DNA of 64,000 bases, taken from the NCBI RefSeq assembly GCF_964656455.1, contig NC_135721.1:87400754-87464753 (forward strand). The letters are read 5' to 3'. The position numbers were made by a program, and so were the translations under genes. The notes beneath the pieces were generated by a model. It searched no databases, was not told the DNA's origin, and saw only the letters and a program-made list of their open reading frames with translations. Shown here piece by piece: positions 22,498 to 34,010 of this stretch (position 1 is its first letter; every line of letters begins with the position of its first letter). This DNA is from Halichoerus grypus (lineage: Eukaryota > Chordata > Mammalia > Carnivora > Phocidae).

Positions 22498-22610
22498 GTT
22501 TTAGTTATCTATTGCTGTGTAACAAATTACCCCCAAACTCAGCAATTGAACACAACAAACATTTATCATGTCACACAGTTCCTGAGGCCAAGAATTCTCG
22601 TTATGGACAT
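22498..22610. repeat. Ancient interspersed repeat motif
   Basis: 'ttatctattgctgtgtaac' followed by 'aaattacccccaaactcagc' is wording of a common old mammalian repeat whose family I cannot name with certainty. Confidence 0.4.
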
Positions 22611-22856
22611 TGCTAGAATTCTTAGGGAATTTAAATCCAGATAAAAATAAAGTTGATACTACTCCTAATTGAATGGAGATACTATGTACTTAAATTACGT
22701 TAGTATAAATGCAATCTTATGAAAGCCTTTATTGTTGTGTGTCTTCGTATACACAGTCAGCGTATTGACATTCCTCAGGTCAGGAATACAAATGCAGCTT
22801 GTGTTAGGATCCATAACCCATGGAAATTGTACAGTTCAAAAGTTGAGCAAGTCAGG

Positions 22857-22946
22857 GGTGCCTGGCTGGCTCAGTCGGTGGAGTGTGTAGTTTTGATCTC
22901 AAGGTCATGAGTTGGAGCTCCACGTTGGGCATTTTAAAGTCTTCTC
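22857..22946 (+). mobile_element. Old truncated CAN-SINE
   Basis: Diverged head 'gtgcctggctggctcagtcgg' and 'gagtgtgtagttttgatctc', ending at 'gttgggcattttaaagtc'. A younger SINE sits about 20 bp downstream. Confidence 0.8.
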
Positions 22947-22963
22947 TAAAATGAATGGTATTT

Positions 22964-23172
22964 CAGGGCGCCTGGGTGGCTCAGTCGGTTAAGCGTCTGC
23001 CTTCGGCTCAGGTCATGATCTCAGGGTCCTGGGATCGAGCCCCGCATCAGGCTCTCTGCTCAGTGGGGAGCCTGCTTCTCCCTCTCCCTGCTGCTCCCCC
23101 TACTTGTGCTCTCTCTCTGTCAAATAAATAAATAAAATCTTTAAAAAAATAAAAAATAAAAACAAAACCCAA
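22964..23172 (+). mobile_element. CAN-SINE (SINEC), near-consensus copy
   Basis: Shows the tRNA-derived internal pol III promoter parts: A box in 'tggctcagtcggttaagcg' and B box in 'gggatcgagccccgc', then a C/T-rich body and AAATAAATAAATAAAATCTTT tail. TSD TAAAATGAATGGTATTT at 22947-22963 and 23173-23189. Confidence 0.96.
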
Positions 23173-23284
23173 TAAAATGAATGGTATTTATTCTACGTGG
23201 CATATTTTTATATTCGATTAGTATTTAACATGCATTCTGGTAACCTGTCCGTATTTTTTAAATACTCATCAGGGCTTCACGAAA

Positions 23285-23535
23285 GATAAGGCAGTGTGGA
23301 CTACTGGATGAGTCCAGAGCGAGGGACTCAGGCAGGCCTGAGGCTGAGTGCTGGCTATGCCCCTGACTCCTGTATGACCATGGACAAAGTACTTGACCTC
23401 TCTGACCTTCCATTTTCTCCCTAGTAAGCTGGGAGTAATATACATAATACATACGTAATGCCATAGAGTTGTTCTGAAGGTGGAATGAGATGTGTACGTA
23501 AAGCCTCTTGGTGCTGTGCCTGATGTGTCAGTCAT
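23285..23535 (+). repeat. MIR element, sense
   Basis: Nearly complete MIR: 'ctgtatgaccatggacaaag', 'tacttgacctctctgacctt', 'catagagttgttctgaaggt', 'ggtgctgtgcctgatgtgtc'. A short ORF on the other strand is a shadow. Confidence 0.85.
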
Positions 23536-23975
23536 TCTTCAAGTGGTAGCTGTAGTTATATTCGGTCCCGCATAAAAAAGGCAGTGAAGCGAAGTACAAA
23601 CATAGAACCATTTTTAATGTCCATTGGTCGATTTGAGAAGTTAAAAAATTCTGTTAATCAATACTAATGAATGTGTACAGGTAAGCATAAAGCTCTATTG
23701 TGATAAATTCTATATTTTGTCTCCTTTTCTTTTTCTGTGAGTCTGATAAAGCTTCGTCCATACCTTTATGCATAGTCTTTCTGAATCATTTTGTTTGGGG
23801 TACGTGTCTTGTTTGCAGCATATAGTTGAGTCTAGTTTTGTGACTCAAAGTGAAAATCTTACTCTTGTAGTAGGTGAGTTAGGCCTGTTCACAACTGGTA
23901 TGTTTGGTCTGTCAAATTTTATAATGATGTCTATTTTATTTACTATACTTCTTTTTCTACAAGATGTGCGTTCTT

Positions 23976-24142
23976 GGGGCGCCTGGGTGGCTCTGTTAAG
24001 TGTCTAACTCTTGATTTCGCTCAGGTCATGATCTCAGAGTTGTGAGATCCAGCCCGGAACCTGCTTAAGATTCTCTCTCTCCTCCTGCCTCTCCCTCTCC
24101 CCACCCCCATGCATGCCCACTTTCTCTAACAAAAAAAAAAAA
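23976..24142 (+). mobile_element. Old CAN-SINE variant
   Basis: 'ggggcgcctgggtggctctg' head with a diverged middle ('ctaactcttgatttcgctc'), lacking the AAATAAATAAAATC tail and ending in an A run. Flanks 'gatgtgcgttctt' and 'agtgtgcattttt' may be a decayed TSD. Confidence 0.88.
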
Positions 24143-24297
24143 AGTGTGCATTTTTTACTCTTATTTATTAAAACATTCTTAGTATTTAGGAAAGTTCATG
24201 TTTTCTTCTGGTGGTTACCTCTGTACTTAGGCCTTGTTTCTTCTGCAGTGTCTAATCGGCTATTAATTCTAGTGTATGGTTCATCTCTAGAGTTTTC

Positions 24298-24483
24298 TTT
24301 TTTTTTAATATTTTATTATTAATCAGAGAGAGAGAGAGCACAAGCAGGGGGAGCAGCAGAGGGAGAGGGAGAAGCAGACTCCCCGCCAAGTGGGGAGCCC
24401 AATGTGGGACTCAATCCCAGGACCCTGGGATGATGACCTGAGCCGAAGGCAGATGCCCAACCAACTGAGCCACCCAGGTGTCC
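24298..24483 (-). mobile_element. CAN-SINE (SINEC), antisense
   Basis: Poly-T/TATTTTATTATTAATCAG at the left; 'ccaactgagccacccaggtgtcc' head at the right. TSD CTCTAGAGTTTTC on both sides (starting about 24285 and 24484). Confidence 0.94.
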
Positions 24484-24696
24484 CTCTAGAGTTTTCATTT
24501 GTGTCTTTTTTATATCTTTCTTGTCTCTATTTAACACATTCAAGCTTTTCCTTCTTGAACATAGTAAGAGTTTTATTAATGGTTTGCTTTGTCTGCTGAT
24601 TTAATCATCTTGTCATTTCTGGGTCTGTTTCTATTCATTTGCTTTTCTCCTCGCTGTGGGTCATATTTTCCTGCTCCTTTGCATGCTCAGAAAGTT

Positions 24697-24809
24697 TTTT
24701 TTTAAGATTTTATTTTTAAGTAATCTCTAGATCCAGTGTGGGACTCAAACTCACAACCCCAAGCTCAAGAGTCACATGCTCTACCGACCTGAGCCAGCCA
24801 GGCACCCCT
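24697..24809 (-). mobile_element. Short old CAN-SINE, antisense
   Basis: About 110 bp: T run and 'agattttatttttaagtaat' at the left, 'gagccagccaggcacccc' at the right, with the C/T-rich body missing. Flanks 'gcatgctcagaaa' and 'gtatgctcagaaa' form the TSD. Confidence 0.88.
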
Positions 24810-24833
24810 GTATGCTCAGAAATTTTTGATTGA

Positions 24834-25002
24834 TGGGTTAGCCTGGTGATGGGTGTTAAAGAGGGCACGTTCTGCATGGAGCACTGGGTGTTATACGCAA
24901 ACAATGAATCATGGAACACTACATCAAAAACTAATGATGTAATGTATGGTGATTAACATAACATAATAATTAAAAAAAATGATTTGGTTTGGGAAAAAAA
25001 AA
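24834..25002 (+). mobile_element. Short L1 3' end with candidate 3' transduction
   Basis: Only the last part of module B ('gatgggtgttaaagagggca' to 'gatgtaatgtatggtgatta'), then A run, then 'tgatttggtttggg', then a second A run. A perfect 16-bp TSD, AGAAATTTTTGATTGA, flanks it (24818-24833 and 25003-25018), so the extra bases between the A runs belong to the insertion. Confidence 0.94.
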
Positions 25003-25789
25003 AGAAATTTTTGATTGAATACCAGAACACCAGCATTTTTTTTTTTTTTTTTTTTACTGAATATTGTATCTTGTTTTGAGTACTAGATGTTTTTGTACTC
25101 CTGCAATATCATTGAGCTTTGTTCTGGGATGAAGTTAAGCTATTTAGAAACAGTTTGATCCTTTTGATTTTGCTTTTTGGGTTGGTTAGGTGGGATCAAA
25201 GCAGCGTTTAGTCTGTGACTAATATGACTGTGTTACTGAGGCAATAATTTTCTGAGTACTCTACTCACTGACCATGAGTTGTGAGGCTTCCCACTCTAGC
25301 TCATGAGCGCAAGAACAATTCCTAGCCCTGTGTGACCTCTCAGGATTGTTCCCTTTAATCTGAAAGGCTGATTCTTTCCACAGCCTTGAGTACTTTCCTT
25401 GTACACATGCACTGAGACTAGAAAAAGACCCTCTGCAGATTTCTGGTGCAGCTGTCTCCTCTCTGACTCTTGCCCTGCACACTCTAGCCATTTTGGCCTC
25501 CCAGAACTCCTGATCCCATTTCCTCAACTCAGGGAACCCCCTGGGCTCGAGCTGCATTCCCCCACAACCTGGAGATGTCCCCAGACTGCAAGGTCAGCAC
25601 TCACTCCTCTCTCCTTGTAGGTTTCCTCTCTCAGGAATCCCTGTTCTTCATAATCTGAGGTACAATGTCTGAAAACCATTGTGTCACGTATTTTGTCTTT
25701 TAGTCATTTCGGGAGGGGGCGGGGGAAGTGAATCCAGTCCCTGTTACTCTGTCATGCTCGAGGCAGAAGTCCTTTATAAGTTTTTAATG

Positions 25790-27640
25790 CCCTTTCTCCC
25801 CAATTTTCTTTTCTTTTTTCCTTTTTTTTTTCTGTATTTCATAACTGGAAGTTTGTATATCTCAATCCTTTTCCTCTATCTCACCCATCTCCCCCACCCA
25901 CCTTCTCTCTGGTAACCACCAGTTTGTTCTCTGTATTTAAGAGTCTTTTATTGTTTGTTCGTTTGTTTTGCTTTGCTTTTTAGATTCCACATATAAGTGA
26001 AATCACGTGGTATTTGTCTTTCTCCGACTGACTTATTTCACTTAGCATGATGCTCTCCGAGCCCATCCATGTTCTTACAAATGGAAAGATCTTACTCTTT
26101 TTTATGGCTGAGTAATATTTCAGTGTGTGTGTGTACCACATACTACATCTTTTTTTATTTATTTATCTATCAATGGACACTTTGGTTGCTTCTATATCTT
26201 GGCTATGGGAAGTAATGCACGTAGCCCTGCATGTACTTTTTTGAATTAGTGTTTTCATTTTCTTTGGGTAAATACCCAACAGTGGGATTACTGGATTGTG
26301 TGGTATTTCTATTTTTAATGTCTTAATGTACTTCCATACTGTTTTCCACAGTGGCTAATGTACCAGTTTGCATTCCCACCAACTGTGCATAGGGTTCCTT
26401 TTCCTCCACATCCTCATCAACAATTGCTATTTCTTGTCTTTTTGTACTAGCCATTCTGACAGGTATAAGGTGATATCTCATTATGGTGTTGATTTGCATT
26501 TGCCTGATGATGAGTGATGTTGAGCATCTTTTCATGGTCTGTTAGCCATCTGGATGTCTTCTTTGGAAAAATGTCAATTCAAATTCTCTGCCCATTTTTT
26601 AATTGGATAACTTGGGGGTTTTGGTGGTGAGTTGTAAAAATTCTTGATGTATTTTGGATATTAACCCTTATTGGTTGCATCATTTACAGATATTTTGTCC
26701 CATCCAGTGGGTGGTCTTTTTGTTTTGTCAATAGTTTCCTTTGCTGTGCAAAAACTTTTTATTTTGGTGTAGTCCCAGTAGTTTATTCTTGCTTTTGTTA
26801 CCATTGCCTGAAGAAACCTATCCACAAATATGTTGCTATGGTTGATGTCCAAGAGATTACTGCCTATGTTTTGTTTTAGGAGCTTTATGGTTTCAGTCTC
26901 ATATTTAGGTCTCTCCTTTATTTTTGTATTTAATTTTTATGATCTGGTTCATTTTTTAAATCAGTACCCTTTAAAGCCCACCTATTGTCTACAATAACTA
27001 ATAAGCTTATTCTACTTTCTACTTTCTTGCTCCCTTCTCCTATTGCTCCTTTCTGTATTTCAAGTTTGTCATAATATATAACATCTGTACATTGGTCTTC
27101 TACCTTTGTCCGCATTTTTGTTTTAATCTTAGAGGTACGTCTATATACTTCAAAATACTCACCATCATGTTTTCTGAAGTTTTCCCAGTCATCATTTGGT
27201 TAAATAATACTCATCCTGTAGTAAATCCTCAAGGAGGATTGATGGGTGCAGATTTCTCTATGTTATTATGTCTAAAACTGTTTTTCTTTAGCCTTGATAT
27301 TTGAAGGGCAACTTCATTGGGTATAAAACCCTTGGGTTTTCTTGTTTTGTTTTGTTTTGTTTTTTTAAATGGTGTCCATTGTTGCTTTCTTGGTATATAG
27401 ACCAAAAAGTTTGATGTCAGATTAATTCTTCTTTCTTTTGTAACTTATTTGATATTTTTCCCTGCAGGCCTTAAAGATTTTATCTTTTTCTCTGAAATCT
27501 AATAGTTTTATTAGGAAGTGTCTCAGAATTGATATCTCTGGGGTCATTTCCCCAGTACCAAGTGAGGCCATACAATGGATAGGTCTTTTCTCATTTCTTC
27601 CTGCCATTCTGGTCAGTCATCAAATCAATACTCAAATCCT
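25790..27640 (-). repeat. Old L1/HAL1-like element, antisense
   Basis: 25960-26890 reads on the minus strand as the C-terminal part of L1 ORF2 (a frame with 'MRYHLIPVRMA', and '[20 protein letters not shown]' at 26661-26852). 27420-27607 reads as an L1 ORF1-type domain ('HFLIKLLDFREKDKIFKACR'). The middle of ORF2 is missing between them, so this is either an internally deleted L1 or a composite with HAL1. All frames are broken. Confidence 0.65.
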
Positions 27641-28267
27641 ACAACTAACTAGATAGTCATGTGCTTGAATCAGAAAAGATCAACACTTTGAATTGAAATA
27701 TCAATTTGAATGCTAAATGCTAAAACATTTAAGTTCTAAGTAGCAACCTAAATATTGTATGGAGAAGCAGACTGTATAACAAATGTCATAAAAGAAAAAA
27801 AAAAAATTTTATTCACTTTCCAGTATGCTTTGTAAAAGTTATGGAAAACTGGTTTCTTTATGACAACAAAATCAAATTGGAGTTAGTTCAGGTTATCCAG
27901 CACTGAGATGTTACTGGATACTATCTTAATGTTTTTTAGTTATCAATTATGAAGTAATACAACACAACACATAAGAGAATATAACGGACATCCATTTATG
28001 TAACAGCCACCTAGATTTATAAGATGTTAACATTTTGCTTCAGATTTCTTAAAGAAATAAAGTGATACCCTTGATCCTTTCCTCTCCCTTTTTTCTTCCT
28101 TTCCCCAGGGTCACTGCTATCCAGCAGATGGCAAGTACATCATTTACACAAATCGTGTGTTCCCCCCACACAGTATATAGTATTGTTTTATGTGCTTTAA
28201 AAATTAATATAATTGGAATCTTGTTGTCAGTATCCTTCTGTAACATTATGTTTTTATGCTTTATTTT
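27641..28267. other. Intergenic, no feature seen
   Basis: AT-rich; an A run at about 27789-27802. 'caacacataagagaatataacgg' and neighbouring words may be old LINE debris. No gene. Confidence 0.45.
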
Positions 28268-28443
28268 ATGGTACATGTGGTAGGCAGACTAATGGCCTGT
28301 CATTGGTTTTCACATCTTAATCCCCAGAATCTGTGACTGGGTTCGCAAAAGGGACTTTGTCTTTATGATTAAGTTAAAGATCTTGAGATGGGGAGATTAT
28401 TCTGGAATATCTGGATGGGGCTAATGTAATCACAAGTCTTTCT

Positions 28444-28644
28444 TTTTTTCTTTTTTAAGATTTTATTTATTTATTTGACAGAGAGAGACACAGCGGGAGA
28501 GGGAACACAAGCAGGGGGAGTGGGAGAGGGAGAAGCAGGCTTTCCATTGAGCAGGGAGCCCAATGCGGGGCTCAATCCCAGGACCCTGGGATCATGACCT
28601 GAGCCGAAGGCAGACGTTTAACAACTGAGCCACCCAGGCGCCCC
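28444..28644 (-). mobile_element. CAN-SINE (SINEC), antisense, in MLT1 LTR
   Basis: TSD ATCACAAGTCTTTCT at 28429-28443 and 28645-28659 is perfect. Head 'gagccacccaggcgccc' at the right. Confidence 0.96.
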
Positions 28645-28889
28645 ATCACAAGTCTTTCTAAGTGAAAGAGGGAGGCAAGAGAGTCTGAGTCTGAGTGATG
28701 TAATGTGAGAAAGACTCAGTCAGCTACTGCTGGCTTTCGAGACTGAAGGGGCCATGAGCCAAGGAATGCAGGCAGCTTCTAGACGCTGGAAAAGGCAAGG
28801 AAAATGGATTCTCCCCTAGAGCCTCCTCAAAGGAATGTAGCTGTGCTGACACCTTGATTTAAGTTCATTGAGAACCATTTTAGACTTCT

Positions 28890-29075
28890 CTTTTTTTTTT
28901 TTTTTTGAAGATTTTATTTATTTATTCATGAGAGACAGAGAGAGAGAGAGAGAAGCAGAGGGAGAAGCAGGCTCCCAAGGATCAGGGAGCCCGATGTGGG
29001 ACTCGATCCCAGGACCCTGGGATCATGACCTGAGCCGAAGGCAGACGCTTAACGATCTGAGCCACCCAGGTGCCC
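28890..29075 (-). mobile_element. CAN-SINE (SINEC), antisense, in MLT1 LTR
   Basis: TSD CCATTTTAGACTTCT at 28875-28889 and 29076-29090 is perfect. Tail variant 'atttatttattcatgagagac', as in the copies at 18328 and 54423. Confidence 0.96.
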
Positions 29076-29263
29076 CCATTTTAGACTTCTGACCTCCAAA
29101 ACTTTAGGACAATAAATTTGTGTTGTTTTAAGCCGCTAAGTTTGTGATAATTTGTTACGGCAGCCAGAGGAAACTAATGCAGTACATATTTGTGACAAAT
29201 TAGCTCCTATGAAAAAGGAGTAAAATGTGAAGGATAAGACCCAGTTAAAAACAAAACTAAGGG

Positions 29264-29447
29264 GGCGCCTGGGTGGCTCAGTCGTTAAGCGTCTGCCTTC
29301 GGCTCAGGTCATGATCCCAGGATCCTGGGATCAAGCCCCGCATCGGGCTCCCTGCTCAGTAGGGAGCCTGCTTCTCCCTCTCCCACTCCCCCTGCTTGTG
29401 CTCCCTCTCTTGCTGTGTCTCTGTCAAATAAATAAATAAAATCTTTG
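29264..29447 (+). mobile_element. CAN-SINE (SINEC)
   Basis: Near-consensus copy starting 'gggggcgcctgggtggctcag'. Flanks 'aaaacaaaactaa' and 'aaaaccaaaactc' are an imperfect TSD. Confidence 0.94.
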
Positions 29448-29765
29448 AAAGAAAAACCAAAACTCAGTTCACATGAATGAATTGGATCTTGCTCTGTTCT
29501 GTTAAATTAGGTTAAATTAGTTTTTTTTTTTACTTTTTAAAAAACTAATAATGCTAATTGGTTCTCATTCATTATGCCAGAGACTTAAGTCGTAAAAATG
29601 GGGAGAAATGAGAGAGTCTAATGTAGCCCCTACATACATACAATAAAAGGTTTTCTTAATATAAATTGGTATAACTATTAAGGAAATACGATTTTTGTAA
29701 AAAGTGTTAAGTCTGGTAGATTTTGAAATTTGGAACCTAGAATAAAGGTAAAATATAATAAACAT

Positions 29766-29954
29766 GGGGCGCCTGGGTGGCTCAGTCGGTTAAGTGGCTG
29801 CCTTCAGCTCAGGTCATAATCCCAGGATCCTGGGATCGAGCCCCGCATCGGGCTCCCTGCTCGGCAGGAAGCCCGCTTCTCCCTCTCCCACTCCCCCTGC
29901 TTGTATTCCCTCTCTCGCTGTGTCTCTCTCTGTCAAATAAATAAATAAAATCTT

Positions 29955-29987
<33 letters not shown>

Positions 29988-29990
29988 TAA
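29766..29990 (+). mobile_element. CAN-SINE (SINEC) with (TA)n grown in its tail
   Basis: Near-consensus copy. Its A tail runs into (TA)n at about 29969-29986. Flanks 'atataataaacatg' and 'atataataaacaaa' are the TSD. Confidence 0.94.
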
Positions 29991-30741
29991 ACAAAGGATA
30001 TATCTGCCCACGCATGTAAGGTTAAAATTTCTAAACAAATTTTGAATGATGGTCCTCATAATTTGATATTAGAAAAATCGTCAGCAACATATAAAGCAGA
30101 GCAATGATAATTCCATTAGACATGATTTTCCTGCAGAGCCCTCTCTATGGCTTTATTTTGGAAAAAGAAACAATCTCCTATGTATAGAGACAGAAACTGT
30201 GAAAAATAAAATTAATAAATAGCAAGCTTCAGAACTATTTGCATTCGTGTCATAATATTTCATTATAACCCTCTTAAATTCCCACAATTTACTTTTTTTC
30301 CCAAAATTCCTTTTTAATGATTTCCTACAAATTCACACAAATTTAAAATTGGTGATTTTTCTGAGCATGCACAGGGAAGTATCCTGGGATTTCTGTGTAT
30401 TTTTCACAATTGATTATTCTGAGCCTTTTGAAATAGTTGGGTTAAATAACCAGTGCAACAAGTCCTCCATATCTCTTTCACCTATTAAGTGATCGAAAAT
30501 CATGAGTTTCACCGAAAACAAAAAAATCCAAGATCTGAGACCTATGAAATGGCTCTACAGCTTAACGATAAGCTGAAATAGGCAATGAGAAACTTTTTGT
30601 TGTTGTTGTTGTTGCAAAGAGAACCTTTTAAAATTCCTTGAATCTAGGTGAAATTATAGGCAAATAAGTTTTCAATATGAAAAAGATACATTAAGAAAAG
30701 TTTTTTATTTAAGCAAAATTCACATAACATAGAATTAGCCT
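29991..30741. other. Intergenic AT-rich sequence with (TTG)n
   Basis: (TTG)n at 30596-30614. No gene or clear repeat family recognised. Confidence 0.5.
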
Positions 30742-30901
30742 TTTTTTTTTTTTTAGGGGGTTATGGCACAAAAGAGAGTGGGAGAGAAAATCTTAAGCAG
30801 GCTCCACATCCAGCCCGACATGGGGCTCAATCCCACGACCCTGAGATCATGACCTGCGCTGAAATCAGGACACTTAACTGACTGAGCCACCCAGGTGCCC
30901 T
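30742..30901 (-). mobile_element. CAN-SINE, diverged, antisense
   Basis: T run at the left, head 'actgagccacccaggtgccc' at the right, short diverged middle. TSD AGAATTAGCC (about 30731 and 30902). It splits an old repeat that reads 'agaattagcc|attttaaaatgtacaattc'. Confidence 0.9.
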
Positions 30902-30912
30902 AGAATTAGCCA

Positions 30913-31560
30913 TTTTAAAATGTACAATTCAGTGACACTTAGTACGTTCACCAATATTGTGCAACCAAAAAATTATGTTTTTTATGTATTTGCACAGACC
31001 TTTAAGACGCAGAATTATTCACAAAGTGTTAATACATGATTTCTACAAAGACTCTAATCATTTCAGCTAAAAGAGATCAAATATCAAATAGCTATCAAAC
31101 AGTAACAACTCTGTCCTTTCTGAAGCCAACAAAGATGTCCAAATCCCTTCAGCTAAAAAGTCAACAGAGATCCAAGAGGCTCCTAATGTTACCGCTGAGA
31201 AAAAAAATGTATGCTGTCTTTACACATTTTAATAAGTCAGTAATGCCCAATGACCAACTGGGTGGATAATGTTTCACAGGCTTTTCAAGAGAGAACAGTC
31301 ATAATTTCCAGGGTAAATTTGTTAGGTATTCATGACATTAGCGATAATGATCCCATTCTGATGTTTGTAATTTTTAGTGCAATGTAATTTGGTCTTGCAC
31401 TTTTTCAGTCAATTAGCAACTTCAAATATAAGACCCAAATATTTGGAAAAGCTGACAAAATGATTTCTTATTCTCCAGTTAATTTGAACATAGACACTCT
31501 TGAATACTCACAGGATTTCACCTACTGAAGGAGCAGTTTCTCCCCTTCTCCCACCTTTGG
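30913..31560. other. Intergenic; old repeat then unassigned
   Basis: 30913-30975 has wording of an old LINE-like repeat ('acaattcagtgacacttag'). The rest, including a 77-codon open frame at 31036-31269, resembles nothing I know. Confidence 0.4.
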
Positions 31561-32099
31561 ATCTGCCATTGGAACCTCCTATTGGCAGAAGGTGATAGGA
31601 AGTCAGGGGGCAAGACAGCCTGGGACTCTAAGATCCCACACTCCAAGAGAGTTTTCAGACTCCTAGCTTTCACATTACAGAACCAACTAGAAAAGAGACA
31701 TTGCAGTTATAAGAGACAATTGGTCAATAGTTGGCACAGTCTACCCCTTTGATTATTGTTTAAATGTCCATTCACCACCACCAAGAAACCTCATGCTTCC
31801 ACCTTACAAGATGCAAGGACACATTATACAAATAAAGATTATCTCTCTCTCTCCCTGAAAAGGAGAGATTTAAAGGCCCATCAGTCATTGTATCCCACCC
31901 TGGGTGATATTAATTCCTGCCCAAATTATAAAGTTAATCATCACCATCACTCCTCATATAAAATGATAGAGAAAAGGAGGAGGGAAATTTTTACAGATGA
32001 ATATAAAAACAACAAATAAGGAAGAAAATAGAACAATGGCTAAAGTCCTTGTTATATAACTGGTCACAGTTCATGGTTGATAAGCCTAACTTCCTTCTT

Positions 32100-33420
32100 C
32101 CACTATCCATTTCATTTTCCTTTTCATCTCTGGTAGCAGTTCAGGTGAGTTTCTTCACCCAGAGGAGTGACCCCAACCTTCTTTGTTGAAAGGACTGGTT
32201 CTTTAGCAGTCCTATCTTTATTGGTTGCTGTAGCCTTCCTTTATGTTTTACTAGGAGGTTTTCCACACATCATGCTCCCTTCGTGTATCAGGAGCCCTTT
32301 CCCCTTGGTAATCAGGATCAGTCACCCAGACAACCTGCCTGTTGGTTCAAGGGCATGAAGAGCCCTCATGGTCAATGACAGTCCCCATAATGGACCTGCC
32401 CACCAGGTGGATGGCTGACCCCTTTGGGGATGGTGCCATACTGGGAACCAAGCATCAATATCTGTTAGTGGCAGAACCAGCATGCAGTAGCCACAGTAGC
32501 GGGACCACTCTAGTGAAAGGAAGCATAGGTTGTTGAGTCCAAACATTGCCCATGTCCCCTTTGTCTGCACTGGGCAAGGGCAGGGGTGATAGGGAAAAGA
32601 GGCTAAGTGACATCCACAGAATAGGGCATGTTGTTCTTCTGATTGTTAGGGTCCTCCTCTGCTCTTTGGTGCACATTCACATGGGGTGTTAGATATTTTC
32701 CCAACTTTTGCCCATTCCAAGGTGTCAATGCACGTTCCCCCTTCTCAGACCTCCTTGTCCCCAGTCTTTTATTTTCCAGGTCCCTGGCTATCTAGCCAAA
32801 TCATTAACAATATAGACCATCTCTTTGGCTGTCTCCCCATCCAGGCAGTCCTGCCCAGGATTAGTCTTCCGTGTTGTCTTTCAGACACCCTCCTGGGTGA
32901 AGCCACAACATTGCAGCTGTCCACTTCTGGCTGACAGCCACATATCATAAACTGAGCTTAAGGGGTGTGTGGGTGGCTCAGTCAGCTAAGCGTCTGACTC
33001 TTGATTTTGGCTCAGGTCATGATCTCAGGGTCGTGAATGTTGAGCCCCACATCCAGCTCAATCTGAGTAGGGAGTCTGCTTAAGATTGTCTCTCTCTATC
33101 CTCTGTCCCTCCCCCCATGTCCCCCACCCTGCTCACGAGCACACATGCTCTCTCTCTTAAAAAAAACAAAACAAAAAAACTAAGCTTAAGTTTTTTCTCA
33201 GTGATCTGGTCATAGAAAACTCCCCTTTGGAACTAGGTTATGTGGGCTGTCACCTGCCATCTCAGAAACGGAAGTGCCTTTCTTATCTAGAACCTGGTAA
33301 AATAAATGATACCCATTCTTCAGCTAAGTACTTGCACCATTGGGCTCAGTTATTGGTTCTACTTGAAAGAAGAAAAAGAGAAATGAAGCAGATGCAGAAA
33401 TCTTATCTTCACAGCAGCTA
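32100..33420 (-). pseudogene. Degenerate endogenous retrovirus pol remnant, antisense
   Basis: Read on the minus strand, 32,930 to 32,400 suggests the end of an RNase H domain (a 'VNVHQRA'-like string) and the start of an integrase-like region, broken by stops and frameshifts. Neighbouring segments to about 33,420 keep coding-like wording with several stops. It is a non-functional fossil. No LTR is clearly attached; the LTR-like block at 34770 could be related. A SINE at 32963 interrupts it. Class not assigned. Confidence 0.45.
32963..33177 (+). mobile_element. Old CAN-SINE variant, in ERV remnant
   Basis: 'gtgtgtgggtggctcagtcag' head with 'tctgactcttgattttggctc' middle and an A-rich tail containing C. 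Decayed TSD 'aaactgagcttaag' and 'aaactaagcttaag'. Confidence 0.9.
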
Positions 33421-33599
33421 AAAAAAAAAGAACTATTTCAGGAATTTCCTCAAAACACCTTGAGCCTACTGGAGAAATAATGAGAACCCAAACTGAGCTT
33501 CAAGAAAGCCAAAAGACCACAGAACTAGATTTGGGGGAAAAAAAACTGGTCTCTTTCCCCTTTCTACTCATTCATCCATCGATTTTTTTCTTATTTTTC

Positions 33600-34010
33600 A
33601 ACTTGTTTATTCATCTGTTGTAACATTTATTGATCGTCTATTTTATGCCAAGCACAGAGTGGCTACAACAGTGAACAAAACAAAGCCCATGCCCTCACAG
33701 AGCCTCTGTCACAGAGGCAGGCAATGTGACAATTAGGTGAGTTAATACATACAAAGTACATAGAATAGGGCCTGACATATGTTAAGCACAGAGGAAATGT
33801 TTTTTCTTATATTCCTTTTTCTCCCCATAATGTCACATAGAAAGAGAGAAAAGTTGAGAGTGGGGAAGGAGCCTTATGGGGCAGACAATCCAATCTTTAC
33901 ATTAGAGACACAGAAATGGAGGCCCAGAAGAGGCCCCTCAGGGTAACAGTGGTGGGGCCCACATCACAACCTGAGACCAAGGTGGGCACTCCAAAGTGTG
34001 ACTTGAGAGA
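33600..34010. repeat. MIR/L2-type remnants
   Basis: 33610-33800: 'ttattgatcgtctattttatgcc', 'caaagcccatgccctcacag', 'agggcctgacatatgttaagc' are MIR3/L2-like. 33870-34010: 'cattagagacacagaaatgg', 'aggcccagaagaggc' is antisense MIR-like. Confidence 0.55.

Larger units (their letters stand above)
23690..25789 (-). repeat. Ancient LINE-like block, antisense, carrying four younger inserts
   Basis: T-rich sequence with wording of old LINE-derived repeats ('tctgggtctgtttctattca', 'cagtttgatccttttgattt', 'cctgttactctgtcatgctc'). It is interrupted by SINEs at 23976, 24298 and 24697 and an L1 3' end at 24834. It may be continuous with the L1/HAL1 block to its right. Family not assigned. Confidence 0.45.
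28268..29182 (+). repeat. MLT1-type (ERVL-MaLR) LTR, split by two SINEs
   Basis: The 3' end is characteristic: 'acaataaatttgtgttgttt', 'taagccgctaagtttgtgat', 'gcagccagaggaaactaatg'. The start 'tgtggtaggcagactaatgg' fits a TG-initiated LTR. Two antisense SINEs (28444-28644, 28890-29075), each with its own TSD, expand it to about 915 bp from roughly 500. No coding sequence. Confidence 0.8.

Noticed and set aside
22964..23060. SINE heads as tRNA genes
   Set aside because: They keep A- and B-box-like strings but are followed by SINE bodies and do not fold as a full tRNA.
32322..32570. Minus-strand 82-codon frame as a functional viral gene
   Set aside because: Surrounded by stops and frameshifts; at most a fossil fragment.
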